The notes: generated from the sequence alone by a model not told the origin. DNA of 62,084 nt from a virus (IMGVR_UViG_3300042504_002530:1-62084), one strand, 5' to 3'; shown: positions 14,091 to 22,002, numbered from the stretch's first letter. Numbers and translations: made by a program.

Positions 14091-14618
14091 ATGAAATACA
14101 AAATCTATCATCGCATCGACAATAGTTATGACATCATCACGGAGGACGGAGGCGTAGCCGTCTTCTATCACAACCAAGAGAACTATGTGACGCATTACTA
14201 TCAGAGAAGCCTCAGCGAGTGCAACCCTGCGAACTATGTGTGGGACGAACTATCCGAGGGCAAAATCTACATCAACGATTGGGAAGGTAGCGACGAACCT
14301 CCGAAGGAAGAAGTAATCAAAGACGCGCTCGAGTGGCTTGTGTTTCCTGCCCCCGCAGAAGGATGGGAACTTGACCAAAGTATTTGGAGCGAGTTCTTTC
14401 CGATGACAATAGTGGGCAGGCACGTTGAGGGCATATCTCTGAACGGACTTGAGTATCTGTTAAACGAGGACGGGAGTGTTATGCAATTCGCATCCGAGTA
14501 TCACGCCAAGAAATTTCTCCGTTCAAAGATTCACGAAGATGTCACCGACGAACTGCTAAACGAGGTTTTCACATTTGAAACAACGGGTGTTCAAACACCC
14601 CCTAAACCAAATGACTAA
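14091..14618 (+). CDS. hypothetical acidic protein, 175 aa
   Basis: The protein opens MKYKIYHRIDNSYDIITEDG and is rich in Glu, Asp, Trp and Tyr. No motif or family is recognised. Near its C-terminus the dispersed hairpin (14585-14600) is translated in a different frame from other copies (TGVQTPPKPND), just before the stop, suggesting that the element extended or replaced the original tail. Its stop overlaps the next start by one base. Confidence 0.65.
   Translation: MKYKIYHRIDNSYDIITEDGGVAVFYHNQENYVTHYYQRSLSECNPANYVWDELSEGKIYINDWEGSDEPPKEEVIKDALEWLVFPAPAEGWELDQSIWSEFFPMTIVGRHVEGISLNGLEYLLNEDGSVMQFASEYHAKKFLRSKIHEDVTDELLNEVFTFETTGVQTPPKPND
14585..14600 (+). repeat. dispersed hairpin element in 3' end of CDS (loop TCAA)
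   Basis: GGGTGTTCAAACACCC is read as GVQTPP at the C-terminus of the 175-residue protein; no T run follows. Confidence 0.8.
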
Positions 14619-14833
14619 TGGGACGACAAAAAGGAAAACAAACCACGGCGGAGAGTTGGATAATTGCCAACGGAAAAGCGGGCGACCATTTCTATTCGGA
14701 TAAGAAGGACGGAAGCCTGACGGCAATAGCCGCGTATCACAAGCGCAAAATCACGACCGAAAGGTTAATCACAATCACAACGGGAGGTAAAGAACCTAAA
14801 GCCAAGTACATAACAAAAGCCACTTTACTATGA
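14618..14833 (+). CDS. hypothetical small basic protein, 71 aa
   Basis: A basic protein (MGRQKGKQTTAESWIIANGK, TAIAAYHKRKITTERLITIT) of unknown family. A two-part pattern with AAYHKRKITTER could be a helix-turn-helix, but this is weak. It overlaps both neighbours by 1-4 bases and is thus an operon member. Confidence 0.55.
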   Translation: MGRQKGKQTTAESWIIANGKAGDHFYSDKKDGSLTAIAAYHKRKITTERLITITTGGKEPKAKYITKATLL

Positions 14834-15078
14834 CGGAATACATCATAACAAATCATTTATTCTTTGAGGACGGGACGTCCGACAGAAACACCGAGACGTT
14901 CAACAAATACAAGGACGCTATGGGTTATGCAAACTGCATGACCGAAACGAGCGAACTGCCCCCGAGCGGCGTTGACTTCACGGTATTGGAAACTGTGGAG
15001 TACGCTTTCGTAAGTGGGCACGGAGAGCTTCCCGACGAATGGAATGAAACAAGAAGAACCTTAACCTACTTTATTTAA
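14830..15078 (+). CDS. hypothetical protein, 82 aa
   Basis: A small acidic protein (MTEYIITNHLFFEDGTSDRN, SGVDFTVLETVEYAFVSGHG) of unknown family. The start overlaps the upstream stop (ATGA) and the next small gene starts 2 bases after its stop. No signal or membrane segment. Confidence 0.55.
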   Translation: MTEYIITNHLFFEDGTSDRNTETFNKYKDAMGYANCMTETSELPPSGVDFTVLETVEYAFVSGHGELPDEWNETRRTLTYFI

Positions 15079-15080
15079 CC

Positions 15081-15239
15081 ATGGAAAAGATAAGCCTCAC
15101 AATCCAATCAGCCTTCCCTTCGGGGATGCTCACGATTTCAGCCGTCGTCAAGGGACACCTTGTGCGCAAGCGTTACATGGGTTACTCAAAGACCCAAGCT
15201 AAAAGGCTATTCATTCAAACCATAAACTCCAAGCCATGA
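15081..15239 (+). CDS. hypothetical small protein, 52 aa
   Basis: From ATG 15081 to TGA 15237 the protein reads MEKISLTIQSAFPSGMLTIS, VVKGHLVRKRYMGYS, ending QTINSKP. It is basic and possibly beta-rich. It fills the gap between the 82-residue gene and the MORN-like gene, whose ATG overlaps its stop (ATGA), which supports it being real. No family recognised. Confidence 0.55.
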   Translation: MEKISLTIQSAFPSGMLTISAVVKGHLVRKRYMGYSKTQAKRLFIQTINSKP

Positions 15240-15559
15240 ACAACGAACTCACACCCCACATTGAATACTACCCCAACGGGAATGTAAAGGTTAAAGGACA
15301 AAAGAACTCCAAAGGGCAAGAAGAAGGTATTGAGGAGTTGTTCTATGGAAACGGCAACATCCGTGTGAGAACCCCTTACAAAGGAGGTAAGGAGGATGGA
15401 ATTGAGGAGTGGTTCTATGATAACGGAAACATCGAATGTAGAATCCCATACAAAGGTGGTGAGAGGGATGGAATTGAGGAGTGGTTTCATCCAAACGGAA
15501 ACATCATAAAAACTTATGTATGGAAAGACGGAGAACTAATTGAAGAAACTGAACACTAA
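15236..15559 (+). CDS. MORN-repeat (YwqK-like) protein
   Basis: The 107-residue protein has four or five MORN-type repeats: EYYPNGNVKVKGQ, ELFYGNGNIRVRTPYKGGK, EWFYDNGNIECRIPYKGG and EWFHPNGNIIKTYVWKDG. Such repeats form beta-hairpins that mediate contacts with proteins or membranes; in Bacteroidota they are common in YwqK-like antitoxin proteins. No toxin is evident next to it. The gene overlaps the small upstream gene by four bases. A role in blocking a host toxin is speculative. Confidence 0.8.
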   Translation: MNNELTPHIEYYPNGNVKVKGQKNSKGQEEGIEELFYGNGNIRVRTPYKGGKEDGIEEWFYDNGNIECRIPYKGGERDGIEEWFHPNGNIIKTYVWKDGELIEETEH

Positions 15560-15570
15560 GCCCAAACAAA

Positions 15571-15855
15571 ATGACCAAAGAATTTATCCTACCCACCGAC
15601 TTCACGAAACTCAACCCGAGAAAGAAGAAGCAAGTACGCGAGCAGTATGCGAGAATGCAGAAGGGCTTGTGTATGTATTGCAACGAGCCATTGGACGGAC
15701 AACCGCCCGAGAGAATCACAAGTCTGCCGGTCAACTTCCCCGCTCACTTCTTCAAGTATCCCGTGCACCTTCAGCACAATCATGACACCAACATGACCGA
15801 GGGCGCAGTGCATTGTTATTGCAACGCAGTCATGTGGCAATACGAAGGACGATGA
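15571..15855 (+). CDS. HNH-like Cys/His phage protein
   Basis: The 94-residue protein has CMYCNEPLDG (CxxC), then HLQHNHDTNMTEGAVHCYCN followed by AVMWQYEGR. The pattern of a zinc CxxC, an H-x-H pair and the GAVH-YCN-V-WQY end matches small HNH-endonuclease-like proteins of phages as I recall them. It may nick or cut DNA during replication or recombination. Its stop is followed at once by a dispersed hairpin. Confidence 0.7.
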   Translation: MTKEFILPTDFTKLNPRKKKQVREQYARMQKGLCMYCNEPLDGQPPERITSLPVNFPAHFFKYPVHLQHNHDTNMTEGAVHCYCNAVMWQYEGR

Positions 15856-15857
15856 GA

Positions 15858-15875
15858 GGGGTGTTCGAACACCCC
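15858..15875 (+). terminator. dispersed hairpin element after HNH-like gene (loop TCGA)
   Basis: GGGGTGTTCGAACACCCC starts 2 bases after the stop codon. A promoter-like site follows at 15886, so it may separate two transcription units. Confidence 0.75.
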
Positions 15876-15885
15876 AAGAATAAAT

Positions 15886-15916
15886 TTTGTTTTTTCAAAT
15901 TAACTTACTATATTTA
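15886..15916 (+). promoter_or_regulatory. Bacteroidota-type promoter
   Basis: TTTG (15886-15889), a 19-base spacer and TATATTTA (15909-15916) fit the TTTG/TAnnTTTG consensus at all but one position. The next gene starts at 15926, only about 10 bases downstream. This suits a new operon after the hairpin at 15858. Confidence 0.55.
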
Positions 15917-15925
15917 TACAACAAC

Positions 15926-16081
15926 ATGACACGAATCCCAAACTTTAGACTATGGCAGTTATACATACGCAAGGCGTGTGTGTATGCCGAAATGCCCAAA
16001 GTGTCGGACATCAAGTCGCCGATGCGAATCAACTGGGTCCACCTTGGAAATGTAATCGAAGCAAAAAAACAACTATCATGA
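15926..16081 (+). CDS. hypothetical small protein, 51 aa
   Basis: I chose the ATG at 15926 (MTRIPNFRLWQLYIRKACVY) over an upstream in-frame ATG at 15887 because the latter lies within the promoter-like site. The protein is basic with aromatic residues and has no known family. Its stop overlaps the next start by four bases (ATGA). Confidence 0.55.
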   Translation: MTRIPNFRLWQLYIRKACVYAEMPKVSDIKSPMRINWVHLGNVIEAKKQLS

Positions 16082-16335
16082 AAAGAATACTCAAATTCCT
16101 ATCAACGGCAAAGGACAGGTATCATCGCGCTATCGTCCAACGCTTCCAACGCCTAAGCGATAAGCCCTACGAAATCACGGAGCAAGATGTGTTGTCAACG
16201 CGAAGGGTTGCCATGTACTGCTACCTCGACCACTATAACGTAGTGGTTGACAACGATGGTCACTTCCACCTAAACGGAAGAGTATTCACTGATGAGTCTC
16301 ACCTTTTAACCCACATAAAAAACGATGCCAAATAG
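16078..16335 (+). CDS. hypothetical protein, 85 aa
   Basis: The ATG at 16078 overlaps the previous stop. The protein begins with a basic helix (MKRILKFLSTAKDRYHRAIV), then RFQRLSDKPYEITEQDVLS, and a C-terminal part with HYNVVVDNDGHFHLNGRVF. The family is not recognised. Its last 11 bases overlap the next gene. Confidence 0.55.
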   Translation: MKRILKFLSTAKDRYHRAIVQRFQRLSDKPYEITEQDVLSTRRVAMYCYLDHYNVVVDNDGHFHLNGRVFTDESHLLTHIKNDAK

Positions 16336-16597
16336 CGCCCAAATCAAAAAGACGTGCGATGAAATCTGCACGCTTTTGCAAAAGAAGAACGCCGCCTACG
16401 GAGATTCAGCGGCAAATCCAATCCGTGTATTTTCAAAGGCTCAACCAATAGAGGGCATTCTTGTGCGCATTGACGACAAGTTATCCCGCATACAAAACGC
16501 GGGTCTTACCGACTTATCTATGGCCGAGGACACCCTGCTTGACTTAATTGGCTACTTAATCTTATTAAAAATAGAAAATGACAGAGGAAAAGATTAA
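16325..16597 (+). CDS. DUF1599/Nmad1-like, MazG-related protein
   Basis: The 90-residue protein carries LLQKKNAAYGDSAANPIRVF, ILVRIDDKLSRIQNAG and EDTLLDLIGYLILLKIEN. This is the pattern of the DUF1599 / nucleotide-modification-associated domain 1 family (name from memory), all-alpha NTP-pyrophosphatase relatives found in phages. The acidic ExxxD-like residues for metal binding (EDTLLDLIGY) are present. It may act on nucleotide pools or signalling nucleotides. It overlaps both neighbours, so is co-expressed. Confidence 0.8.
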   Translation: MPNSAQIKKTCDEICTLLQKKNAAYGDSAANPIRVFSKAQPIEGILVRIDDKLSRIQNAGLTDLSMAEDTLLDLIGYLILLKIENDRGKD

Positions 16598-16904
16598 CCT
16601 AATCGTAAACCAAGTTACCCATGCACTCAACCTACAAAAGAAAGAAATCTTTGCGTCCAATAAACGCAGACCTTTTGTTGACGCGAGGCATCTAATTTAT
16701 TTTTGTTGTTATCACTTTGGCGTCCGCAATACATACATTCGTGAGTATTTTTGGAAAAGAGACTATCGTGTTCCTCATGTCAGCATTATCCATGGCGTTA
16801 ACAGGATGCGCATACAACGAAGAACCGACCAAGAACTAAGAGAGCTTCAAGATAAAATAATTGACAAATGTACTCAACAGATGAATTATGGGAGCAAGCA
16901 CTAA
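16578..16904 (+). CDS. DnaA domain IV-like DNA-binding protein
   Basis: In this 108-residue protein, residues 33-80 (VDARHLIYFCCYHFGVRNTY, IREYFWKRDYRVPHVSIIHG, VNRMR) follow the DnaA C-terminal pattern: AR-I-Y---R, IG--F--RDH, and a TVI-A-like signature here changed to HVSIIHGV. It lacks the AAA+ part of DnaA, so it could bind DnaA-box-like sites without hydrolysing ATP. A second such protein lies at 23487. Role in origin recognition or regulation is inferred. Confidence 0.75.
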   Translation: MTEEKINLIVNQVTHALNLQKKEIFASNKRRPFVDARHLIYFCCYHFGVRNTYIREYFWKRDYRVPHVSIIHGVNRMRIQRRTDQELRELQDKIIDKCTQQMNYGSKH

Positions 16905-17266
16905 AGTACCACGGGTCTTTAGTGTATAAGACGGAGATAGAAGAGCAAGTGGACGCGCATGGGGTAATTATGAGAAAGACGGGATACGGATACGAGTTCC
17001 GTACTTATCATAGCGGAGGAGAATACTTCGACAAAATTTCCGAAGAGCATATTCACACGATGTGCCGGCTCGGATTTGATGAAGGGGTAAGGTACGTCGC
17101 TTGCAAATTGCTCGAGCAAAAACTAGAACGCTACTCAAGAAGACCTAAAGCAGGCAAAGAATTAGTCCAATCAATAAAAAATAAAATATGGCAACTTCAA
17201 AACAACAACAACCAGCAGGGGTGTCCGAACACCCCATCAGTATCTACGCCAAACTCAATGCCGTAG
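16868..17266 (+). CDS. hypothetical protein, 132 aa
   Basis: It starts MYSTDELWEQALKYHGSLVY, and the centre reads YGYEFRTYHSGGEYFDKISE then GFDEGVRYVACKLLEQK. No family recognised. Its C-terminal 26 codons overlap the start of the annealing-protein gene; within the overlap the dispersed hairpin is translated here as GCPNTP and in the other gene as GVSEHP. The tail may be a read-through extension caused by loss of an earlier stop. Confidence 0.65.
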   Translation: MYSTDELWEQALKYHGSLVYKTEIEEQVDAHGVIMRKTGYGYEFRTYHSGGEYFDKISEEHIHTMCRLGFDEGVRYVACKLLEQKLERYSRRPKAGKELVQSIKNKIWQLQNNNNQQGCPNTPSVSTPNSMP

Positions 17267-17829
17267 ACCTCTCCAAGAAGATTGAGAAGAAAGCGAACCA
17301 AGACTATCTTTCTTGGGCAAACGCTTGGAACCTTCTCAAGCATCAGTACCCCACCGCTCAGCGCATCATCTACGAATCCCCACACACGGGCTTGAATTAC
17401 TTCACGGATGGGCGCACGGGCTATGTCAAGGTGGGAATTGTAATCGAAGGTCTAGAGCATATTGATATGCTCCCTATCATGGACTTCCGAAACAACTCAA
17501 TCCCCGTTGAGAAAATCACTTCGCAGGATGTGAACAAGAGCATTCAGCGTAGCACGGCGAAGGCAATCGCTATGCACGGCCTAGGCATCCAACTATGGAT
17601 GGGGGAGGAATCCGCTCCGCTCCAAACTCCTGCGGCAAAGACCGGCACTCCTGCTAAAAAGTTCGGCCTCGATGAAGGCGACGGCAACTGGGAGAAAGTG
17701 AAATCCTATGTGTCCATGAACCGCATGTCTATGACGTTCGAAGCCATTATGTCCAACCTTAAAAACAAATACAATGTCAAACCTGAAATTGAGGCAATCC
17801 TCAGCGAAATCTACACAAGCGTTGATTGA
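17188..17829 (+). CDS. Sak/DUF1071-like single-strand annealing protein
   Basis: The 213-residue protein has LNAVDLSKKIEKKANQDYLS, WANAWNLLKHQYPTAQRI, TGYVKVGIVIEGLEHIDMLP and INKS-type DVNKSIQRSTAKAIAMHGLG, characteristic of the Sak/DUF1071 recombinases, which anneal complementary single strands in phage recombination and repair. The dispersed hairpin is read as GVSEHP at residues 11-16, before the conserved domain. It works with the exonuclease immediately downstream. Confidence 0.85.
   Translation: MATSKQQQPAGVSEHPISIYAKLNAVDLSKKIEKKANQDYLSWANAWNLLKHQYPTAQRIIYESPHTGLNYFTDGRTGYVKVGIVIEGLEHIDMLPIMDFRNNSIPVEKITSQDVNKSIQRSTAKAIAMHGLGIQLWMGEESAPLQTPAAKTGTPAKKFGLDEGDGNWEKVKSYVSMNRMSMTFEAIMSNLKNKYNVKPEIEAILSEIYTSVD
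17218..17235 (+). repeat. dispersed hairpin element in overlapping genes (loop CCGA)
   Basis: GGGGTGTCCGAACACCCC is translated in two frames at once: GVSEHP in the annealing protein and GCPNTP in the upstream protein. No frame of the element contains a stop. Confidence 0.85.
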
Positions 17830-18544
17830 GCAACTGCGCGACGATAGCGCGTATTATGGAGAAATCGGTAGCGCCCTCATGTCCAATTCGGACGTGGGGG
17901 TGTTGCTCGACAACCCGAAGAACTTCGGGAAGGCGAAGGAAAAGACCAAGGCAATGCTCGAAGGCTCCTACCTGCACGCGCTTCTTATTGAGCCGGCCAA
18001 GGCAGAGGCTTTTCAAATCGTTGACGCGACAACCCGGAACACCAAAGAGTATAAGGCAAAGATTGTTGATAGTGGACAAGAGATACTACTTCTACGCGAC
18101 GAAGCCGAAGAACTAAAACTTTTGGCTCAGTCGTTCCGCGCCAATTACAACGCAAGCGAACTTATCTACAACCTATCGGCTGAATACGAGCAACCCATGA
18201 TAGGCGAGGTCAATGGTATGTTGTTCAAGGGCAAGGCGGACGTGGTAACGGACGAGTATATCATTGACATCAAGACCACTTCGTCGTTATTGGACTTCAA
18301 GTTCAGCGCCAAGAAATACCACTACGATAGCCAAGCGTATATCTATTCAACCATTCTAAACAAGCCAATAAAGTTTGTGGTTATTGATAAAACAACGCAT
18401 CTTGTTGGTATCTTTAATACTTCGGAAGAGTTCTTATTGCGTGGAAGCGCAAAGGTCGACAAGGCCATAGACATCTACGAGGAATACTACGGAGAAAACC
18501 CCACAGGAAATATCAGCCAATTAACAATTTTCGAAACCATCTAA
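17774..18544 (+). CDS. RecE/PD-(D/E)XK exonuclease
   Basis: The 256-residue protein has an N-terminal helical part with MLEGSYLHALLIEPAK, then the nuclease core: GKADVVTDEYIIDIKTTSSL (D..DIK), with the QAYIYSTILN helix after it. This is the PDDEXK pattern of RecE-like exonucleases (DUF3799/PDDEXK_12), which resect double-stranded ends for the annealing protein. The start overlaps the annealing gene by 56 bases. Annealing protein, exonuclease and ssDNA-binding-like protein form a complete recombination cassette. Confidence 0.85.
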   Translation: MSNLKLRQSSAKSTQALIEQLRDDSAYYGEIGSALMSNSDVGVLLDNPKNFGKAKEKTKAMLEGSYLHALLIEPAKAEAFQIVDATTRNTKEYKAKIVDSGQEILLLRDEAEELKLLAQSFRANYNASELIYNLSAEYEQPMIGEVNGMLFKGKADVVTDEYIIDIKTTSSLLDFKFSAKKYHYDSQAYIYSTILNKPIKFVVIDKTTHLVGIFNTSEEFLLRGSAKVDKAIDIYEEYYGENPTGNISQLTIFETI

Positions 18545-18558
18545 AAAAAACAAAGACA

Positions 18559-18840
18559 ATGAGTGAAGACAAAATTTTTAGCAAGGGTATCTTCTTTAAG
18601 AACCCATCAGACACCGCCCCAAGTTTTGTTGTGGGCAAAATCAAGTTCAAGGTCGATGAGGCCATTCAGTTCCTATCGGAGCATCAAAAGGAGGGGTGGG
18701 TGACTTTGGACGTCAAAAATTCAAAAGGTGGCAAGGTTTACTGCGAGCTTGACACTTATGTGCCAAGAAATATGACAGATTCTGCGTCGAGTTCCGGGGC
18801 CAATCCGTCAAGCAACAGCACAGACGAAGCGCCTTATTAA
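18559..18840 (+). CDS. ssDNA-binding-like phage protein
   Basis: The 93-residue protein (IFSKGIFFKNPSDTAPSFVV, VDEAIQFLSEHQKEGWVTLD, SKGGKVYCELDTYVP) ends in a flexible Ser/Asn-rich tail closing with TDEAPY. Similar proteins lie beside annealing genes in Bacteroidota phages. The tail, with acidic residues and a terminal aromatic, recalls the acidic tip of SSB proteins (D-D-I-P-F), although it is weakly charged. A role in binding single-stranded DNA is inferred from context. Confidence 0.6.
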   Translation: MSEDKIFSKGIFFKNPSDTAPSFVVGKIKFKVDEAIQFLSEHQKEGWVTLDVKNSKGGKVYCELDTYVPRNMTDSASSSGANPSSNSTDEAPY

Positions 18841-18864
18841 TAGGTACTTAGGGGTTTTCAACAA

Positions 18865-18893
18865 GGGGGGTGTCCGAACACCCCCCTTTTTTT
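18865..18893 (+). terminator. strong terminator (extended dispersed hairpin, loop CCGA)
   Basis: A GGGGGGTGT/ACACCCCCC stem (18865-18886) is followed by seven T, 24 bases after the recombination cassette. It separates that operon from element B and the primase gene. Confidence 0.9.
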
Positions 18894-19050
18894 ATGTCGA
18901 AATTCAGATTTTTTTGGCCGCTTACTCTTATCTATATATTATTTTTAAGACTTTCTCCCGAAAAAATCATAGGAAAAAAAACGACATAATTGACATCTAA
19001 TTGATTATCAGCAAGAAAAACTGGAATAAAACGACATTAAAACGACACAA
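18894..19050. repeat. AT-rich element B upstream of primase (copy of element A)
   Basis: This stretch is homologous to 6131-6268, with the identical 20-mer at 18961-18980. It contains CGACAT at 18982 and 19032 and CGACAC at 19042, and begins TGTCGA. It lies directly before the primase/helicase start codon, a place where phages often keep their origin or a key regulatory site. The repeated 6-mers may be iterons or an operator. Confidence 0.65.
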
Positions 19051-21468
19051 ATGACAAAAATCGTCACCATCTTCAAAAACATACACGAAACAAATACCCC
19101 ATTTCACAAGGAGATTGGCTTTATTCTTGAAAGGATTAAAAACGGCGCATCGGCTGAACTTGTCAAGAAGATTCGGGCGGAAAAGAGAAAGAACGACAGA
19201 AACGAACTCAAGAAGCACCTCCCCTCAATATGCTTTTCGGGCAAGTTTGCAAAAAGGAGCGATGACGCCATCATAGAGCATAGCGGGCTTATATGTTTGG
19301 ACTTTGACAATTACGAAGCCCCGAAGAGCATGCTCAGCGACCGGCAGGCCCTCATGCGGGATAAGTACGTTTACTCCGTCTTTACGAGCCCGTCAGGCGA
19401 TGGCCTGAAGGTATTGGTGCGAGTACCGCCGGATATTGAGAATCACAAGGCGTTCTTCAATTCTTTGGAGAATCACTTTGCGAACCCGCACTTTGACAAG
19501 ACGTCTTCAAACATCAGCCGTGTATGCTACGAGTCACACGACCCGCACATCTACATCAACGAGGACGCGCTTGTTTGGGAGAACATGGAGGAGCGCGAGC
19601 GAGAGCAACACACCGGCCAAATAGGCTTGCCGACGATACCAATGAGGGACGAGAACAAGATTTGCGAGATTTTGTTAAAGTGGTGGACGAACAAGTACCC
19701 CATGGTTGAGGGCGTCCGAAACCAACACGCTTACGTTCTTGCCGCGGCGCTCAATGACTTTGGCATAGCCAAGTCTTTAGCCATGCACATCCTACTTCAG
19801 TATGCGAGCTCCGACTTCAAGCAGGGCGAGATAAAGCGAACGATTGATAGCGCGTATTCTCAGACGCAGAACTTCGGCACAAAGTACTACGAGGACGATG
19901 AGCGCATGAGTGAGATTCGGTCTTCATTTCGAAGGGGCGTACCAAAAAAAGAACTGCGGGCTCAATTAGAGAGCGACGAGGTTGACCCCGCGACCATCGA
20001 TACCGTGCTTGAGCAATTAAGCCAGTCCGTCGTAAAGTTTTGGGAGAAGAGCGGGAAGAACAATACCGTTAAGATTATCCACATTGCATTCAAGAAATTC
20101 CTAGAAGAAAACGGGTTCTACAAGTATAGCCCCGAAGGTTCTGTTTCGTGCATCTTCGTGCGAGTCACTTACAACCTTATTGAGCATACGAGCGAGAAGC
20201 AAATAAAAGACTTCGTGTTGGACTACCTGTACGAGATTGGCGACATGGACGTCTACAACTATTTTGCTGAAAACACGAAATACTTTAAGGAGGACTTTCT
20301 GTCTTTGCTTGCGAGTATCAATGTTCACTTGGTTGAGGACACCAAAGACACGGCGTTCTTGTATTACAACAACTGCGCCGTAAAAATCACCAAAGAGGGC
20401 GTGTTCATGATTGACTATTTTGACTTGGGTGGGTATGTATGGAAAGAGCACATAATACCTAGGAACTTTGTTTACGACCCGGAAGAAAAACCAACTGACT
20501 TTAGGAAATTCGTTCACAACATTTGCCGAGCAGAACCCGAGCGAATAAAATCCATGGAGTCAACCATAGGATTTTTACTACACGGGTATAAGAACTTAGG
20601 ATTTTGCCCTGCGGTTATTTTAAATGACGAGGAAATCAGCGACAACCCCGAGGGCGGAACGGGCAAAGGATTATTTATGACGGGCATTGGAAAGCTGAAA
20701 AAGCTTGTCACGATTGACGGCAAGGCGTTTAACTTTGAGAAATCATTTGCTTATCAGTTGGTTAGCGCGGATACCCAAATCATATCGTTCGACGACACCC
20801 GAAAGAACTTTGACTTTGAGCGATTGTTCTCTGTAATCACGGAAGGATTGACGCTCGAGAAGAAGAACAAAGACGCTATCAAGATACCTTTCTCACGTTC
20901 TCCTAAAATATCCATAACAACAAATTATGCAATTAAGGGCGCGGGAAATTCGTTTGCGAGAAGGAAATGGGAACTTGAACTTCATCAGCATTACACAAAG
21001 GAGTTCACGCCGCTTGACGAGTTCGGGAAACTTATGTTCAGCGATTGGAATGAAGAGGAGTGGAATGCGTTTGACAATTACATGATAAAGAACTTGATGA
21101 ATTACCTAACCACGGGGCTTGTCAAGAGTGGCTTTGTCAACCTCAAGACGCGCCAGTTTTCGGCAGAAACTTGCCATGAGTTTCTTGAGTGGTGTGGAGT
21201 TCTGCAAGGACATACCGAGAACCAACTGCTTGCCGCGAATCAGCGCATCTACAAGCAGAGTCTTTACGATGACTTCGTTAACGACAACCCCGACTTTGGG
21301 CCTAAGTCTAAACTTACCATCAGCAGAACGCGTTTTTATCGTTGGCTTTCTTCCTATGGGGTTTACCGATATGGCGTTGCGCCGGAGGAGGGAAGAGATT
21401 TAATGGGTCGATATATTATTTATCACGATAGGCCCGCATCTTTACACAATGAAACCCCACCTTTTTAA
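19051..21468 (+). CDS. primase / SF3-type helicase
   Basis: The 805-residue protein has an N-terminal half resembling BT4734/VirE-type primase-like domains of Bacteroidota elements: HLPSICFSGKFAKRSDDAI, HSGLICLDFDNYE (catalytic-type D-D), SVFTSPSGDGLKVLVRVPP. The C-terminal half is an SF3-like ATPase with a P-loop NPEGGTGKGLF near 529-539 and Walker B-like TQIISFDDTRKN, then ITTNYAIKG. It should unwind and prime phage DNA. No DNA polymerase is encoded in the window, so it probably recruits the host enzyme. Element B lies immediately upstream. Confidence 0.85.
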   Translation: MTKIVTIFKNIHETNTPFHKEIGFILERIKNGASAELVKKIRAEKRKNDRNELKKHLPSICFSGKFAKRSDDAIIEHSGLICLDFDNYEAPKSMLSDRQALMRDKYVYSVFTSPSGDGLKVLVRVPPDIENHKAFFNSLENHFANPHFDKTSSNISRVCYESHDPHIYINEDALVWENMEEREREQHTGQIGLPTIPMRDENKICEILLKWWTNKYPMVEGVRNQHAYVLAAALNDFGIAKSLAMHILLQYASSDFKQGEIKRTIDSAYSQTQNFGTKYYEDDERMSEIRSSFRRGVPKKELRAQLESDEVDPATIDTVLEQLSQSVVKFWEKSGKNNTVKIIHIAFKKFLEENGFYKYSPEGSVSCIFVRVTYNLIEHTSEKQIKDFVLDYLYEIGDMDVYNYFAENTKYFKEDFLSLLASINVHLVEDTKDTAFLYYNNCAVKITKEGVFMIDYFDLGGYVWKEHIIPRNFVYDPEEKPTDFRKFVHNICRAEPERIKSMESTIGFLLHGYKNLGFCPAVILNDEEISDNPEGGTGKGLFMTGIGKLKKLVTIDGKAFNFEKSFAYQLVSADTQIISFDDTRKNFDFERLFSVITEGLTLEKKNKDAIKIPFSRSPKISITTNYAIKGAGNSFARRKWELELHQHYTKEFTPLDEFGKLMFSDWNEEEWNAFDNYMIKNLMNYLTTGLVKSGFVNLKTRQFSAETCHEFLEWCGVLQGHTENQLLAANQRIYKQSLYDDFVNDNPDFGPKSKLTISRTRFYRWLSSYGVYRYGVAPEEGRDLMGRYIIYHDRPASLHNETPPF

Positions 21469-21470
21469 CT

Positions 21471-21635
21471 ATGCCTAGATACGCCGGAAACTGCAAAGAC
21501 CATGGGCTCGTTCAACATGACGCGCCACAAAAAACCTATGACCTCAAGGGGGGCGCTTACTGCCCCCTTTGCGGAACTTTACTTGAACTATCAAATCTAA
21601 AAACATGGAAGAAAGAGAAGCAAAAATCAAAATAG
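21471..21635 (+). CDS. small zinc-ribbon-like protein, 54 aa
   Basis: The ATG at 21471 lies just after the primase stop. The protein reads MPRYAGNCKDHGLVQHDAPQ, then GGAYCPLCGTLLEL. The C-x2-H...C-x2-C arrangement could hold zinc. It overlaps the next gene by 31 bases. Small zinc ribbons of this kind are common in phage replication operons; the function is unknown. Confidence 0.55.
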   Translation: MPRYAGNCKDHGLVQHDAPQKTYDLKGGAYCPLCGTLLELSNLKTWKKEKQKSK

Positions 21636-21862
21636 AGTGTATTGACAAACTTTTTCAGATATGCGGATACGAAAAGACCCACGAAGACATCGTGGATAAT
21701 CCGGATTGGAAAAAGGATTATGAAATGAACACCGACCAGTTCCATGAGTGGTGGGCGTACTGCGTCAATAAGTTCGTGCAAGAGCTTGACATGAGCTTAC
21801 AGGAAGCTCAACGAGAAGCAAGCACTTTTATCATTCAATACGGCTTTAAACTCATTCCATGA
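21605..21862 (+). CDS. hypothetical helical acidic protein, 85 aa
   Basis: A helical protein (KIECIDKLFQICGYEKTHED, FHEWWAYCVNKFVQELDMSL, REASTFIIQYGFKLIP) without known family. It overlaps neighbours on both sides (31 and 4 bases) within the replication operon. Confidence 0.6.
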   Translation: MEEREAKIKIECIDKLFQICGYEKTHEDIVDNPDWKKDYEMNTDQFHEWWAYCVNKFVQELDMSLQEAQREASTFIIQYGFKLIP

Positions 21863-22002
21863 TTTTTTTTATCTACCACACCCCCGAGTACATCGGGCAA
21901 GAAGAGTATGTGTATGGATACACAGTTGAACATACCATATCTTGGACTTACGCATCAACATATTTTAATGGGATTCAAAACTTCAATTACTTTTCGTACT
22001 AA
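21859..22002 (+). CDS. small aromatic-rich protein, 47 aa
   Basis: From ATG 21859 (overlapping the previous stop) to TAA at 22000-22002 (TAATG with the helicase start). The protein reads MIFFIYHTPEYIGQEEYVYG, then HTISWTYASTYFNG and ends NYFSY. Tyr and Phe make up about a third. Family unknown. Exact coupling on both sides supports translation. Confidence 0.5.
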   Translation: MIFFIYHTPEYIGQEEYVYGYTVEHTISWTYASTYFNGIQNFNYFSY

